From Candidatus Phyllobacterium onerii (GTDB taxonomy: Bacteria > Pseudomonadota > Alphaproteobacteria > Rhizobiales > Rhizobiaceae): a stretch of DNA of 54,902 nucleotides. Location of the stretch: positions 1 through 54,902 of the forward strand of contig NZ_JAQMHX010000021.1 in NCBI RefSeq assembly GCF_028331445.1, written 5' to 3'. Positions 1 to 7,967 of this stretch are shown here, piece after piece. Position 1 is the stretch's first letter. Each line of letters opens with the position of its first letter. The notes under the pieces are model-generated. The model did not search any database, had not been told where the DNA came from, and saw nothing but the letters and a program-made list of their open reading frames with translations. The position numbers and the translations under genes were made by a program.

Positions 1-165
1 ACGGAAAACCGGTTCCCACTTTTCCTGGAATTTGCTTCAGCCTTTTGTTTTGACGCAATTCCGGACGGAAAACCGGTTCCCACTTTTCCTGGAATTGCTT
101 CAGCCTTTTGTTTTGACGCAATTCCGGACGGAAAACCGGTTCCCACTTTTCCTGGAATTGCTTCA
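1..165. repeat. Tandem copies of a palindromic intergenic repeat
   Basis: Three nearly identical copies with a period of 63-64 bases start at 1, 65 and 128; the third is cut off after the palindromic part. Within each copy the arms GCAATTCC..GGAAAA and TTTTCCTGGAATTGC can pair around a central CCGGTTCCCAC, giving a hairpin. A fourth, diverged copy lies at 2273-2322. Short palindromes of this kind are widespread between genes in Rhizobiales. The open frame across them is only a by-product of the repeat period. The remaining bases up to 288 hold no gene. Confidence 0.85.
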
Positions 166-288
166 GGCGGTTACTTCCATGTGCCCTGAAACGGAAAAAG
201 TGCGTACTTCTCTCCATCCCGCTTCTAGCATACACGGTTATTATTGGTAACCAGAAAACGATGCGTACCTGCATCAGAGGAGCATGTC

Positions 289-930
289 ATGAAAATCGCG
301 TTGATCGGCGCCACCGGCTTTGTTGGCAGCGAAATTTTGAAGGAAGCCGTGGCGCGCGGCGACAGCGTCACAGCGCTGGTGCGCAGCCCGGACAAGGTGG
401 AAAAGCTGAAGGGCGTTACAGCCGTCGAAGCCGACGCAACCAACACCTCCGATCTTGCCGCCAAGCTCAAGGGCCACGACATCGTCATTTCCGCCTATAA
501 TCCCGGCTGGACCAACCCCGACATCAAGGCAGTCCATATTGCGGCCAGCAAATCGATCACCGCGGCAACGAAGCAGGCGGGGATCACTCGGCTGATCGTG
601 ATCGGTGGCGCCGGCAGCCTTTATGCGCCTGATGGCACGCAATTTGTCGACGGCGAAGGTTTTCCGGCCGAATACAAGGAAGGCGCATTGGGTGCACGCC
701 AAGCACTGAATGACCTGCGCAGCGAGACGGCGCTCGACTGGAGTTTCGTATCGCCGCCGTTTCATCTGGCACCGGGACCGCGCACCGGCAAATACCGGCT
801 TGGCAAGGACAATCCGGTATTCGACGCCGAGGGCAACAGCGCGATCAGCGCCAGCGATCTGGCCGTGGCGATCGTGGATGAGGCAGAATCGCCGAAGCAC
901 AGCAGGGAGCGTTTTACCGTGGGCTATTGA
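289..930 (+). CDS. NAD(P)-binding reductase, atypical SDR (YwnB/NmrA-like)
   Basis: A 213-residue protein with a Rossmann fold. The dinucleotide-binding loop GATGFVG is at residues 7-13, right after the first beta strand, as in atypical short-chain dehydrogenases of the SDR_a5/YwnB group. The later VIGGAGSLY stretch is typical of that group. The ATG at 289 is preferred over the GTG at 244 because AGAGGAG precedes it at good spacing and the fold starts there. These proteins bind NADP(H) in the cytoplasm and are often linked to redox or stress responses, but the substrate cannot be read from the sequence. It stands alone: a long inverted repeat follows it, then an independently spaced oxidoreductase gene on the same strand. 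Confidence 0.85.
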   Translation: MKIALIGATGFVGSEILKEAVARGDSVTALVRSPDKVEKLKGVTAVEADATNTSDLAAKLKGHDIVISAYNPGWTNPDIKAVHIAASKSITAATKQAGITRLIVIGGAGSLYAPDGTQFVDGEGFPAEYKEGALGARQALNDLRSETALDWSFVSPPFHLAPGPRTGKYRLGKDNPVFDAEGNSAISASDLAVAIVDEAESPKHSRERFTVGY

Positions 931-942
931 GGTGAGCTCCTC

Positions 943-1055
943 TTACCCTCCCCCTTGTGGGGAGGGAGGCTGCGCAGCAGCAGGGAGGGTTTCTCTTTTG
1001 CTTGAAGACCCCTCCCGTCGCTTCGCTCCTGCCCTCCCCACAAGGGGAGGGTAAG
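943..1055. repeat. Long inverted repeat between two genes
   Basis: The arms TTACCCTCCCC..TTGTGGGGAGGG and CCCTCCCCACAAGGGGAGGGTAA lie at the two ends of about 113 bases and would fold into a long hairpin. It looks like another dispersed rhizobial palindromic element and may end transcription of the preceding reductase gene. There is no U-rich tail on either side, so a standard terminator is not evident. Confidence 0.75.
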
Positions 1056-1179
1056 GGCCGCAACGTGTTGCCTCGAACGCAAACCACCGGTTTCCTTTTA
1101 GTGCCTTGGCAACCGCAACGTGCGTTCTTCCCATGGCGTCATCCTGCGCTTAACTATGTAGCAAAGTTTAACGCAAGGT

Positions 1180-2235
1180 ATGACCATGGAACTCGGCATC
1201 TATACATTTGCAGGGATGAGCCCCGATCCCTCGACGGGCGTCGCCATCAGCGCGCACCAGCGCATGCAGAACCTCATCGAGGAGATGGTGCTCGCCGACG
1301 AGGTCGGGCTCGATGTGTTCGGGATCGGCGAACACCACCGCCCCGATTTCGTCATCTCGACCCCGGCCATTGCATTGGCGGCTGGCGCCTCGCGGACGAA
1401 GAACATCCGGCTGACCAGCGCAGTAACGGTGCTGAGCTCGGACGATCCGGTGCGGGTTTTCCAGGAATATGCGACCCTGGACCTGATCTCCTCGGGCCGC
1501 GCCGAAATCATGGCCGGACGTGGCTCATTTATCGAATCCTTCCCGTTGTTCGGCTATGACCTCAACCATTACGACGAGCTTTTTGCCGAAAAACTCGACC
1601 TGCTCCTGAAACTGCGCGCCAGCGAACGCGTGACATGGAGTGGCAATTTTCGCGCGCCGATCGACAATCTCGCCGTTTACCCACGTCCGCTGCAGGATCC
1701 CCTTCCCGTCTGGATCGCCGTCGGCGGCACGCCGGCATCGGTGGTCCGTGCCGGAACGCTGGGCCTGCCGCTGGCCGTGGCGATCATCGGCGGCGAGCCG
1801 CATCGTTTTGCGCCGCTGGTGGACCTTTATCGCAAGTCGGGCGCCAAGGCGGGGCATGCGCCGGAAACGCTGAAAGTCAGCATCAATTCGCATGGCTATG
1901 TCGCGGAGAATTCGCAAGCCGCGTCAGACGAATACTGGCCGTCCTACGAAGTGGTGATGAACAAGATCGGCCGCGAGCGTGGCTGGCCACCGAGCAATCG
2001 CGCCCAATACGAAGCCGGACGGACGCCGCGCGGCGCGCTGCTGGTGGGCTCTGCGCAGGAGATCATCGACAAGATCATGCTGCAGCACAGCTATTTCCAG
2101 CACGACCGCTTCATGCTGCAGATCGACCTCGGCAGCCTGCCGCACGCGAACACGCTGAAGGCCATCGAGCTTTATGGCACGAAAGTCGCGCCGGTGATCA
2201 GGAAGGAGCTGAGCGGAGCAGAGGTAAAGGGGTAA
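1180..2235 (+). CDS. Luciferase-like (LLM class) flavin-dependent oxidoreductase
   Basis: A 351-residue TIM-barrel protein of the bacterial luciferase-like monooxygenase family. Visible hallmarks are the N-terminal ELGIYTFAG strand, the [10 protein letters not shown] motif near residues 48-57, and the [13 protein letters not shown] segment that in this family lies by the flavin phosphate. Members use reduced FMN supplied by a separate reductase and oxygen to oxidise small organic molecules; the substrate here is unknown. Two in-frame ATGs (1180 and 1186) are possible, and GCAAGG just upstream favours the first. It is a full-length, monocistronic gene, followed by a copy of the palindromic repeat seen at the window start. 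Confidence 0.88.
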   Translation: MTMELGIYTFAGMSPDPSTGVAISAHQRMQNLIEEMVLADEVGLDVFGIGEHHRPDFVISTPAIALAAGASRTKNIRLTSAVTVLSSDDPVRVFQEYATLDLISSGRAEIMAGRGSFIESFPLFGYDLNHYDELFAEKLDLLLKLRASERVTWSGNFRAPIDNLAVYPRPLQDPLPVWIAVGGTPASVVRAGTLGLPLAVAIIGGEPHRFAPLVDLYRKSGAKAGHAPETLKVSINSHGYVAENSQAASDEYWPSYEVVMNKIGRERGWPPSNRAQYEAGRTPRGALLVGSAQEIIDKIMLQHSYFQHDRFMLQIDLGSLPHANTLKAIELYGTKVAPVIRKELSGAEVKG

Positions 2236-2272
2236 GCCCAGCGGTGCCTGTCTCACCGCCGGGATTGATTTT

Positions 2273-2322
2273 GAGCAATTCCGGACGGAGAACCCGGTGC
2301 CCACTTTTCGTGGAATTGCTCT
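2273..2322. repeat. Diverged copy of the palindromic intergenic repeat
   Basis: GAGCAATTCCGGACGGAGAA and the closing TTTTCGTGGAATTGCTC repeat the hairpin seen three times at 1-165, with a few substitutions. It lies between the convergent ends of the luciferase-like gene and the S10 lipoprotein gene, where it could act as a bidirectional transcription stop. Confidence 0.75.
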
Positions 2323-2330
2323 AGTTTGAG

Positions 2331-4382
2331 CTAATTCAGAACGGATGCAGGTTTTGCAGCCGCGGTCGATTGCGAGCCATAGGCAGGTGCGTTGTAGAAT
2401 TCTTCAAGCGCCTCTCTCGCTGGCGCGCGCGCTTCTTCTGCATAATAGAACATGTGTCCGCCTTCGAAATTCTTGACTGGAATGCGACCCGCCAAGCCAG
2501 CGCCGGCGAGATCAAGCTCCGATTGATGGAATGGCGTCACCAGATCGTAATAACCATGCAAAGCCAGCATCTTGACGGACGGATCGTAGTTCAGGGTGCT
2601 GACCAGATCGGGAAGGCTGCTCCGTGCATTGAGCCGCTTGCCCTCGCGCTCATATCGCCAATTTCTAATGATTGGATCCGACAACGTCGAATATTCCGAG
2701 GCATTCTTATAGTTGAACATGTCCGGGAGTAATGTCTTGATCTCGGCTTTGAAGGCCTCGTCTTCGTAGAAGGTGATGTCGTAACCACCCTGCTTGGGAA
2801 TATGCGCACGGACATCGTAGATACCGAAATTTGAATCCGGAATTAAGTCGTTCATAAATTTGTCTGCGCCAGTGTTAAATTCTATCTCGGTCGGAGCCCC
2901 AAAGGCAATGCGAACCACTTCTGAGCCTGTCAAATGAAACATACCGGCTCTAAAGTCCAAGCTCCGCGTGTCGTCATTGATGTACTCAAGCCAAGCTGGA
3001 GAATCGCCAGTCTTGTTTTTGTCGATTGCGATTTGGGCATAGCGGTTAATGCCCGCAACGACATCCGTGCCAAAAGCGTCGATATAGGCAGGACGGTCAG
3101 TAGGATTGGCAATGAACCAATTGGCTGTGGGGGTCGCGATATTGGGCTTGATCAAGTAAGGGACCATGCCAAACGCTACGGCGCGCCCTGGCTCGTTATA
3201 CCACTTCATAAAATAGTCGACATTTCTCTGTGCGTTATCCGCCATCGACTTGATCGTTGCCCGGCCGGGATAGTGCCATATCGAGTAGGCGGGGTTATAC
3301 TGTTCGGCCACGAAGCTTCTTAACCCGTTGAGGTACTCGTCGAGTGGCGATTGGCCACGCCTCGTCGCTTTTCCAAAATACTCGGCAGTCATCCCGAACG
3401 ACGGAAGAAAGCCAGCGCAGGAGATGTCACCGCCCTGCCCGCAATTCGTTTCATAGTTGAGGATGGGCGAATTCAATATAATCCCCGACAAAACTATCGG
3501 CTTCTTGCCAGATTTGTCGGGTTCGAAGTTACTCGTTCCCGCCGCTTCCAAAAGATTGGCCGTGACCGGAACGCGGATGCCGCCATAGGATTCGCCATAA
3601 AGATACTTGGGCGAGCTCTGGCGATTGTAGAAATTGACGAAACGGGTAACGAAATCGCGGTTGATCCGCGCATCAACCTCCATGCCCCAGAATTCGGCAT
3701 TCAAGTGTGGGGCGATTGCCTGCGAAAGACCGGTTCCGACGGGGTCGACAAAGACCAGATCCGTCTTGTCGAGAAGCGTTTCCAGATTGTCAATGAGGGG
3801 CATATTCCCAGGCTTGGCAGAGAAATACTCCTTCGGAATGTTGGGAATACCGGTCTTGAGCCGCTTCGGCGCCCATGAGCCGAGGTGCAGCCAGATCGAG
3901 GCAGATCCCGGGCCGCCATTCCAAAAAAATGTCACAGGGCGATTTTCTTTGGGCAAATCCTCGCGCGTATACGCCATATAGAAAATGGACGCTTGGGCAT
4001 CCTTTTGCTCTGGAGCTTTGCGGTCATGGGGAGCGTAGGCGATGAGATGACCCGCCCGCGCCGTATAACTAATGGTCTCGCCATTCTTGAGGGTCATCTG
4101 ATGGTTCTTTACAGCGGGTGCCTCGCTGACCATCGCAAGCTCAAGACTAGCGTCGATTGCGCCGCTATAGGTGTTCTTGTCTTCAAGGACCGCGTCCGCA
4201 GGAGCTACCGGAACTAAAGGAAGGTCCGTCAGCTGGATGACCGGGCCGGGATCGACTTTCGGCAGATTGACCGGTGGGTCGACCTGAGGCGGAACAAATG
4301 TGCTCTCTGTCTGCGTCACGTTGGAATCGTTGCACGCCGCCAAGCAGAGCAGCGCTAAAACGAACATAATCCGGTAATTCAT
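2331..4382 (-). CDS. S10 serine carboxypeptidase-like lipoprotein (third copy)
   Basis: A 683-residue exported lipoprotein. The signal peptide ends in the lipobox LCLAAC (Cys17), followed by the ESTF motif shared with its two paralogues and then a Pro-rich linker. The peptidase S10 (alpha/beta hydrolase) hallmarks are complete: the oxyanion-hole motif FFWNGGPG, the nucleophile in YLYGESYGG (Ser265), the acid in HGYYDLVTP (Asp613) and the base in EGGHMFYY (His643). S10 enzymes remove C-terminal residues, usually at acidic pH; many bacterial members are uncharacterised. The ATG at 4382 follows GAGGA, whereas a GTG three bases earlier is too close to it. It is the last gene of a same-strand array, 105 bases after the gene for a small EF-hand-like protein. 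No murI scar is visible in the gap before it. Confidence 0.85.
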   Translation of the reverse strand: MNYRIMFVLALLCLAACNDSNVTQTESTFVPPQVDPPVNLPKVDPGPVIQLTDLPLVPVAPADAVLEDKNTYSGAIDASLELAMVSEAPAVKNHQMTLKNGETISYTARAGHLIAYAPHDRKAPEQKDAQASIFYMAYTREDLPKENRPVTFFWNGGPGSASIWLHLGSWAPKRLKTGIPNIPKEYFSAKPGNMPLIDNLETLLDKTDLVFVDPVGTGLSQAIAPHLNAEFWGMEVDARINRDFVTRFVNFYNRQSSPKYLYGESYGGIRVPVTANLLEAAGTSNFEPDKSGKKPIVLSGIILNSPILNYETNCGQGGDISCAGFLPSFGMTAEYFGKATRRGQSPLDEYLNGLRSFVAEQYNPAYSIWHYPGRATIKSMADNAQRNVDYFMKWYNEPGRAVAFGMVPYLIKPNIATPTANWFIANPTDRPAYIDAFGTDVVAGINRYAQIAIDKNKTGDSPAWLEYINDDTRSLDFRAGMFHLTGSEVVRIAFGAPTEIEFNTGADKFMNDLIPDSNFGIYDVRAHIPKQGGYDITFYEDEAFKAEIKTLLPDMFNYKNASEYSTLSDPIIRNWRYEREGKRLNARSSLPDLVSTLNYDPSVKMLALHGYYDLVTPFHQSELDLAGAGLAGRIPVKNFEGGHMFYYAEEARAPAREALEEFYNAPAYGSQSTAAAKPASVLN

Positions 4383-4487
4383 CACATCCTCGCAATTGAT
4401 AAAAAATATAGCTTGTTCAATGAATTATTGTCGTGCGGCCACCCATGCGATGAAAGCAAGCGGCCGCTCGGCTATCGAAGCGGTCAA

Positions 4488-4910
4488 TCATTCGATGATT
4501 TGAATTGGCTTCTTCTCGATGGCCTTTGTCGGGTCGCCAAGGCCTGCCTTGGGCACGACTGGCGCTAGCGGCGAGCGGACGCTCATGAAAGTATTGATGT
4601 CATTGAGACTAACCGAACTGCGACCACTTTTGCTGATTTCGTTGAAATGATCAGCAACGAAACCCCAGCCGGCGTCTTTGGCTTTCTGCGCCGTCAATTT
4701 GCCGGAGGGACCAGCAGCGGCTTCAAACTGAGCCTTAAGCCGCTGTTCGAGTTCCTTCTGGATGTTTTCGGCCGTCATCGCCGGCCGGACTGTACCGGGC
4801 GGATCTGGTGGCGGAAAGCCGAGACGCTCACCGGCACTAAGTGGGGAAATGGCCAGGAAAGACACTGAAGATGCCAAGATAATCGTCGCAAACAAATAAA
4901 GCTTCGTCAT
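4488..4910 (-). CDS. Small exported EF-hand-like protein with degenerate calcium loop
   Basis: A 140-residue protein with an N-terminal signal peptide (hydrophobic residues 5-25, likely cleavage after SAG). The middle is a charged helix, followed by the block LTAQKAKDAGWGFVADHF, which is shared almost word for word with the protein at 7553-7960. In the paralogue the next twelve residues are a proper EF-hand loop; here they read SKSGRSSVSLND, so ligand positions 1, 3 and 5 and the Gly are lost. It probably no longer binds calcium there. The start is the ATG at 4910 with GAGG ten bases upstream; the GTG at 4919 is too close to that site. It lies between two S10 lipoprotein genes on the same strand. 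Function unknown. Confidence 0.75.
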   Translation of the reverse strand: MTKLYLFATIILASSVSFLAISPLSAGERLGFPPPDPPGTVRPAMTAENIQKELEQRLKAQFEAAAGPSGKLTAQKAKDAGWGFVADHFNEISKSGRSSVSLNDINTFMSVRSPLAPVVPKAGLGDPTKAIEKKPIQIIE

Positions 4911-5046
4911 GAAATCCACACCTCATAGCAATGAAATTAGTCAGCTACTTTAGCGAATGTAATAGCAAAAGTTTATGCGCAGCAATTATCCAATAGTCTG
5001 ATATATTATTCAATCGTCTGGCCCCCGATCGATCAAAATCGGACCA

Positions 5047-7050
5047 TTAATGTAATACGACAGGCGCCTTGCCAGCGCCCGTGGGCCGACCATCGTAGAA
5101 CGCATCGAGCGTCTTTTTTGCTTGTGCGCGTGCCTTGTCATCATCGAAAAACATGTGCCCGCCTTCGTAGAGTTCGACCGGGACGATGCCTGCCAAGCCA
5201 GCGCCGGCGAGATCAAGTTCTGTCTGGTGAAAGGGCGTCAGCAGGTCATAGTAACCGTGCAGGGCAAGCGCCCTTACCGCCGGGTCGTTCTCCAAAGTCG
5301 CGACCAGGTCCGGAAGTCCAGTTCTGAAGGGCTGCAGCTTGTGCTCTCGCTCGAATTTCCAACGGCCGCGTATGCTGTCATCGCGCAGCATGTAGAGCGA
5401 AGCGTTATGATAGCTGAACATCTCAGGCAGGGCCGTCTTGATTGCATCTGCAAACCCTGCACCGGTGTAGAGCGCAGCGGCAGGGCTGCCAAAATTGGAG
5501 ATGTTCGCCCGAGCGTCAAAGAAACCGAGATTTGAGCCCGGAACAAGCTTGTTTGGGAATTGAACCGGAGACACTTCAAATTCATACAGCCAATCCGCAT
5601 CGAGCCCGGTGATGCCGGTCATATCCTTGAAGAAGCTCAAACCGGCCGGCGTCTGCGCATAGTCCCGCCACGCCGGCGTCAAGGCTCTCTCGATCTCCTG
5701 TTTTGCGTTCGCGACAAATTGCTTGAGCGCGTCAAAGGGATCGGCCATGAATGCTTCGACGAAACGACCCCGCTCCGCAGGGGTGGCAACAAGCAGATTT
5801 GCAAGTTCTGTAGCCTTGCTGCTGGCATTCTGCTTCGTGTCGACATTGAGCGCCCACTCTCGGGCACTGGCAGGGTTCTGCCAGTTACCGGTCAGCGTGC
5901 CGTATTGGCGATTGGCTTCGGCATAGGCCGCCTTGGCCCTGGTAAGCATCGGCGTGTACCAGATCTTTCGTGCGGGATTGTACTTTTCGGTAACGAAAGT
6001 TCGTAACGTTTCAATGTATTCCAGAGCGGTCGCTGTTCCGCGCCTGGTGCTCATGCCGTGGTAGTCAGCCGCCATGGCGTAGGATGGCAAATATCCCGCA
6101 CAGCTAACATCTGCGGTCTGGCAGTTCATATCGAGATTGAGAATCGGCGAACCCAGCACGAGGCCGGATAGAGCGACAGGCTTCCTGCCGGTTTTGTCAG
6201 GGGCGAAATTGCCGCTTCCCGCAGCGACGAGCAGATTGGCGACGATCGGCAGGCGGATGCCATCATAGGATTCGCCATAGAGATATTTCGGCGAGGCCTG
6301 GCGGAGGTAACGATTGACGAAGCGCACGACAAAGTCCCGGTTTACCTGCGCATCGGCCTCCATGCCCCAGAAGTCGCTGTTCTTGTACGGTACAATGGCC
6401 TGCGATAACCCCGTTCCGGGTGGATCGACAAATACAAGATCGGTCTTGTCCAGCAGCGTTTCGGCATTGTCGACCCACGAAAAGTCTTTCGCCCCGCTCA
6501 CCAGACGTTCCTGGGTAACATCGGAAGCACCTGTCTTGAGTCGCTTCGGCGCCCACGAGCCCAGATGCAGCCAGGCCGAGGAATAGCCTGGACCACCGTT
6601 CCAGAAGAACGTCACCGGGCGATTTTCCTTCGGCAAGTCCTCCCTCGTGTAGGCCGTATAGAATATGGAAGCCTGCGCTACGTTCCCCGCCGGGTGCTCA
6701 ATATCCTTCGGCGCATAGGCAATGAGGTGGCCGGCGGCGGCGGTGTATCTGACCAGTTTGCCATTGATCATGATCTGGTGATTCTTGACAGCGGGCGTCT
6801 CGTCGACAGTCGCAAGCGGAAGGCTCGCATCTGCTGCGGCGCTATAGACGGTCTTGTCTTCCAGCACATGGTCCTCGGGTGGGACAAGAGCGACGGTAGT
6901 GATCGAATCTGCCCCTGGACTTCCCGGAGCATTGATATGTGGCTCGGCCTCAGGCGCCACAAACGTACTATCGGCCTTGGTGTTGCCGGAATCACCATCG
7001 CAGGCAGCCAGCAAAAGCGATGCAGAAAAGAGCAGAATCCGGTACTTCAT
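5047..7050 (-). CDS. S10 serine carboxypeptidase-like lipoprotein (second copy)
   Basis: A 667-residue lipoprotein paralogous to the genes on either side. The lipobox is SLLLAAC and is soon followed by DSTF, the motif shared by all three paralogues. S10 signatures are FFWNGGPGYSSAW (oxyanion hole), YLYGESYDG (Ser261), HGYYDLLTP (acid) and YEGGHMFF (base). The nucleophile elbow reads GESYDG instead of the usual GESYGG/GESYAG, so the residue just after the Ser-Tyr pair has changed to Asp. The ATG at 7050 follows a strong GGAGG, so the TTG at 7062 is rejected. The 5' side carries a broken murI tail, marking this gene and its downstream EF-hand partner as one duplicated unit. Activity is likely but not certain given the altered elbow. 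Confidence 0.85.
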   Translation of the reverse strand: MKYRILLFSASLLLAACDGDSGNTKADSTFVAPEAEPHINAPGSPGADSITTVALVPPEDHVLEDKTVYSAAADASLPLATVDETPAVKNHQIMINGKLVRYTAAAGHLIAYAPKDIEHPAGNVAQASIFYTAYTREDLPKENRPVTFFWNGGPGYSSAWLHLGSWAPKRLKTGASDVTQERLVSGAKDFSWVDNAETLLDKTDLVFVDPPGTGLSQAIVPYKNSDFWGMEADAQVNRDFVVRFVNRYLRQASPKYLYGESYDGIRLPIVANLLVAAGSGNFAPDKTGRKPVALSGLVLGSPILNLDMNCQTADVSCAGYLPSYAMAADYHGMSTRRGTATALEYIETLRTFVTEKYNPARKIWYTPMLTRAKAAYAEANRQYGTLTGNWQNPASAREWALNVDTKQNASSKATELANLLVATPAERGRFVEAFMADPFDALKQFVANAKQEIERALTPAWRDYAQTPAGLSFFKDMTGITGLDADWLYEFEVSPVQFPNKLVPGSNLGFFDARANISNFGSPAAALYTGAGFADAIKTALPEMFSYHNASLYMLRDDSIRGRWKFEREHKLQPFRTGLPDLVATLENDPAVRALALHGYYDLLTPFHQTELDLAGAGLAGIVPVELYEGGHMFFDDDKARAQAKKTLDAFYDGRPTGAGKAPVVLH

Positions 7051-7322
7051 CGCAACCTCCAAATCAAAAAAATATTATTAATCAATGGATTACGGTAACT
7101 GGACAATAAGAGACGGTGTGAAAAGGCTGTCTTGGAGCAACCTTCGCAAAAAGGGCCACAAGCAGCATGGTCAAGATACACGGTATGGTTTTACGAGGCA
7201 GACGATACACAACTATGAGATGTGCTGTCTATTGAGCTAAAGTCGTATGCCGCTCTGTCTGCCTGGAGCGACGCATATTTCTTCGCCATCGTCCAGACTG
7301 GCTGCAACTCAAGGTCTAGTTG

Positions 7323-7537
7323 ATGTTCAGGCCGAAACCCTGCATGAGCCGTCTTGCCGCCGGTAGACCAGCCAGAGCGCAAGGCGCCGGAAGACATTGG
7401 CGAGAAAAGGGACAATGCGTACAGGCAAGGACGACGATATCGGTGCGGCGGCCGCCCTTCTCATGGAAGCACGGCGCGATTTCTGTCCGAATGGCTTCAT
7501 CGTCGATATGGTCGCCGCGAGTATGCGCGAGGCGCAG
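7323..7537 (-). pseudogene. Truncated second copy of the murI 3' end
   Basis: Reading the minus strand, this stretch matches the 3' part of the intact murI (about 11254-11575) at most positions, with a gap of roughly 110 bases corresponding to about 11292-11405. The end still reads [11 protein letters not shown] followed by a stop, against [11 protein letters not shown] in MurI. It has no start and cannot encode a racemase. It begins about 15 bases beyond the stop of the EF-hand gene at 7553. The intact murI lies just upstream of the first S10 gene, so this is the scar of a tandem duplication whose unit ran from inside murI through one S10 and one EF-hand gene. Confidence 0.85.
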
Positions 7538-7552
7538 CGACAGCCTGAGGGT

Positions 7553-7960
7553 TCATTTCACGATTTGAACAGTCTTCGGTTTGGCCGGGCCACCTTGCAT
7601 GAAATCCAGAACATCGCCGAACTTTACGTAGCCGTCATGATCGCGGTCGATCGCCGCAAAATGATCGGCAACATAGCCCCAGCTTGCGTTTTTCGCTTGG
7701 CTGGCTGTCAACAAGCCGGAGGCAGAGCCCGCAGCTTCTGCAAAGCGCGCCGCAAGTTCAGCGTTGACCTCGGCATTGATCGATTGACCGGTCACGGGCG
7801 GCAGGTTCGGATCGAACGGCGGTGAGCCGAACCTCCCGTCCTTGATTTGAACCACCGGCGTGGTGATTGCCATTGTATTGTTGCCGAGCGGCATGGCGAA
7901 TACGGGGGATACACTGAACAAGACGAGCATGATGGCCATTTGCGGGGATGTTTTCATCAT
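7553..7960 (-). CDS. Small exported EF-hand protein
   Basis: A 135-residue exported protein with a signal peptide at residues 1-22 (cleavage likely after VFA). A Pro-rich segment and a helix rich in Ala and Glu lead to LTASQAKNASWGYVADHF and a textbook EF-hand loop DRDHDGYVKFGD, with Asp at ligand positions 1, 3, 5 and 12 and Gly at 6. It is expected to bind one calcium ion in the periplasm or outside the cell. Its start lies only 7 bases after the stop of the 1050-residue S10 gene, so the two are almost certainly co-transcribed. A plausible role is a calcium-dependent partner or chaperone of the S10 lipoproteins, but this is inferred from context only. Confidence 0.8.
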   Translation of the reverse strand: MMKTSPQMAIMLVLFSVSPVFAMPLGNNTMAITTPVVQIKDGRFGSPPFDPNLPPVTGQSINAEVNAELAARFAEAAGSASGLLTASQAKNASWGYVADHFAAIDRDHDGYVKFGDVLDFMQGGPAKPKTVQIVK

Positions 7961-7967
7961 GTGTCTC

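Noticed and set aside
1..165. Possible CRISPR array
   Set aside because: The copies are contiguous, contain a hairpin each, and have no unique spacers between them.
32..250. Open frame over the tandem repeats
   Set aside because: The repeated FPLFLELLQPFVLTQFRTENR pattern only mirrors the 63-base repeat period, with no ribosome site.
4383..4487. Search for a second murI scar before the third S10 gene
   Set aside because: No run of similarity to the murI 3' end could be found in this 105-base gap.
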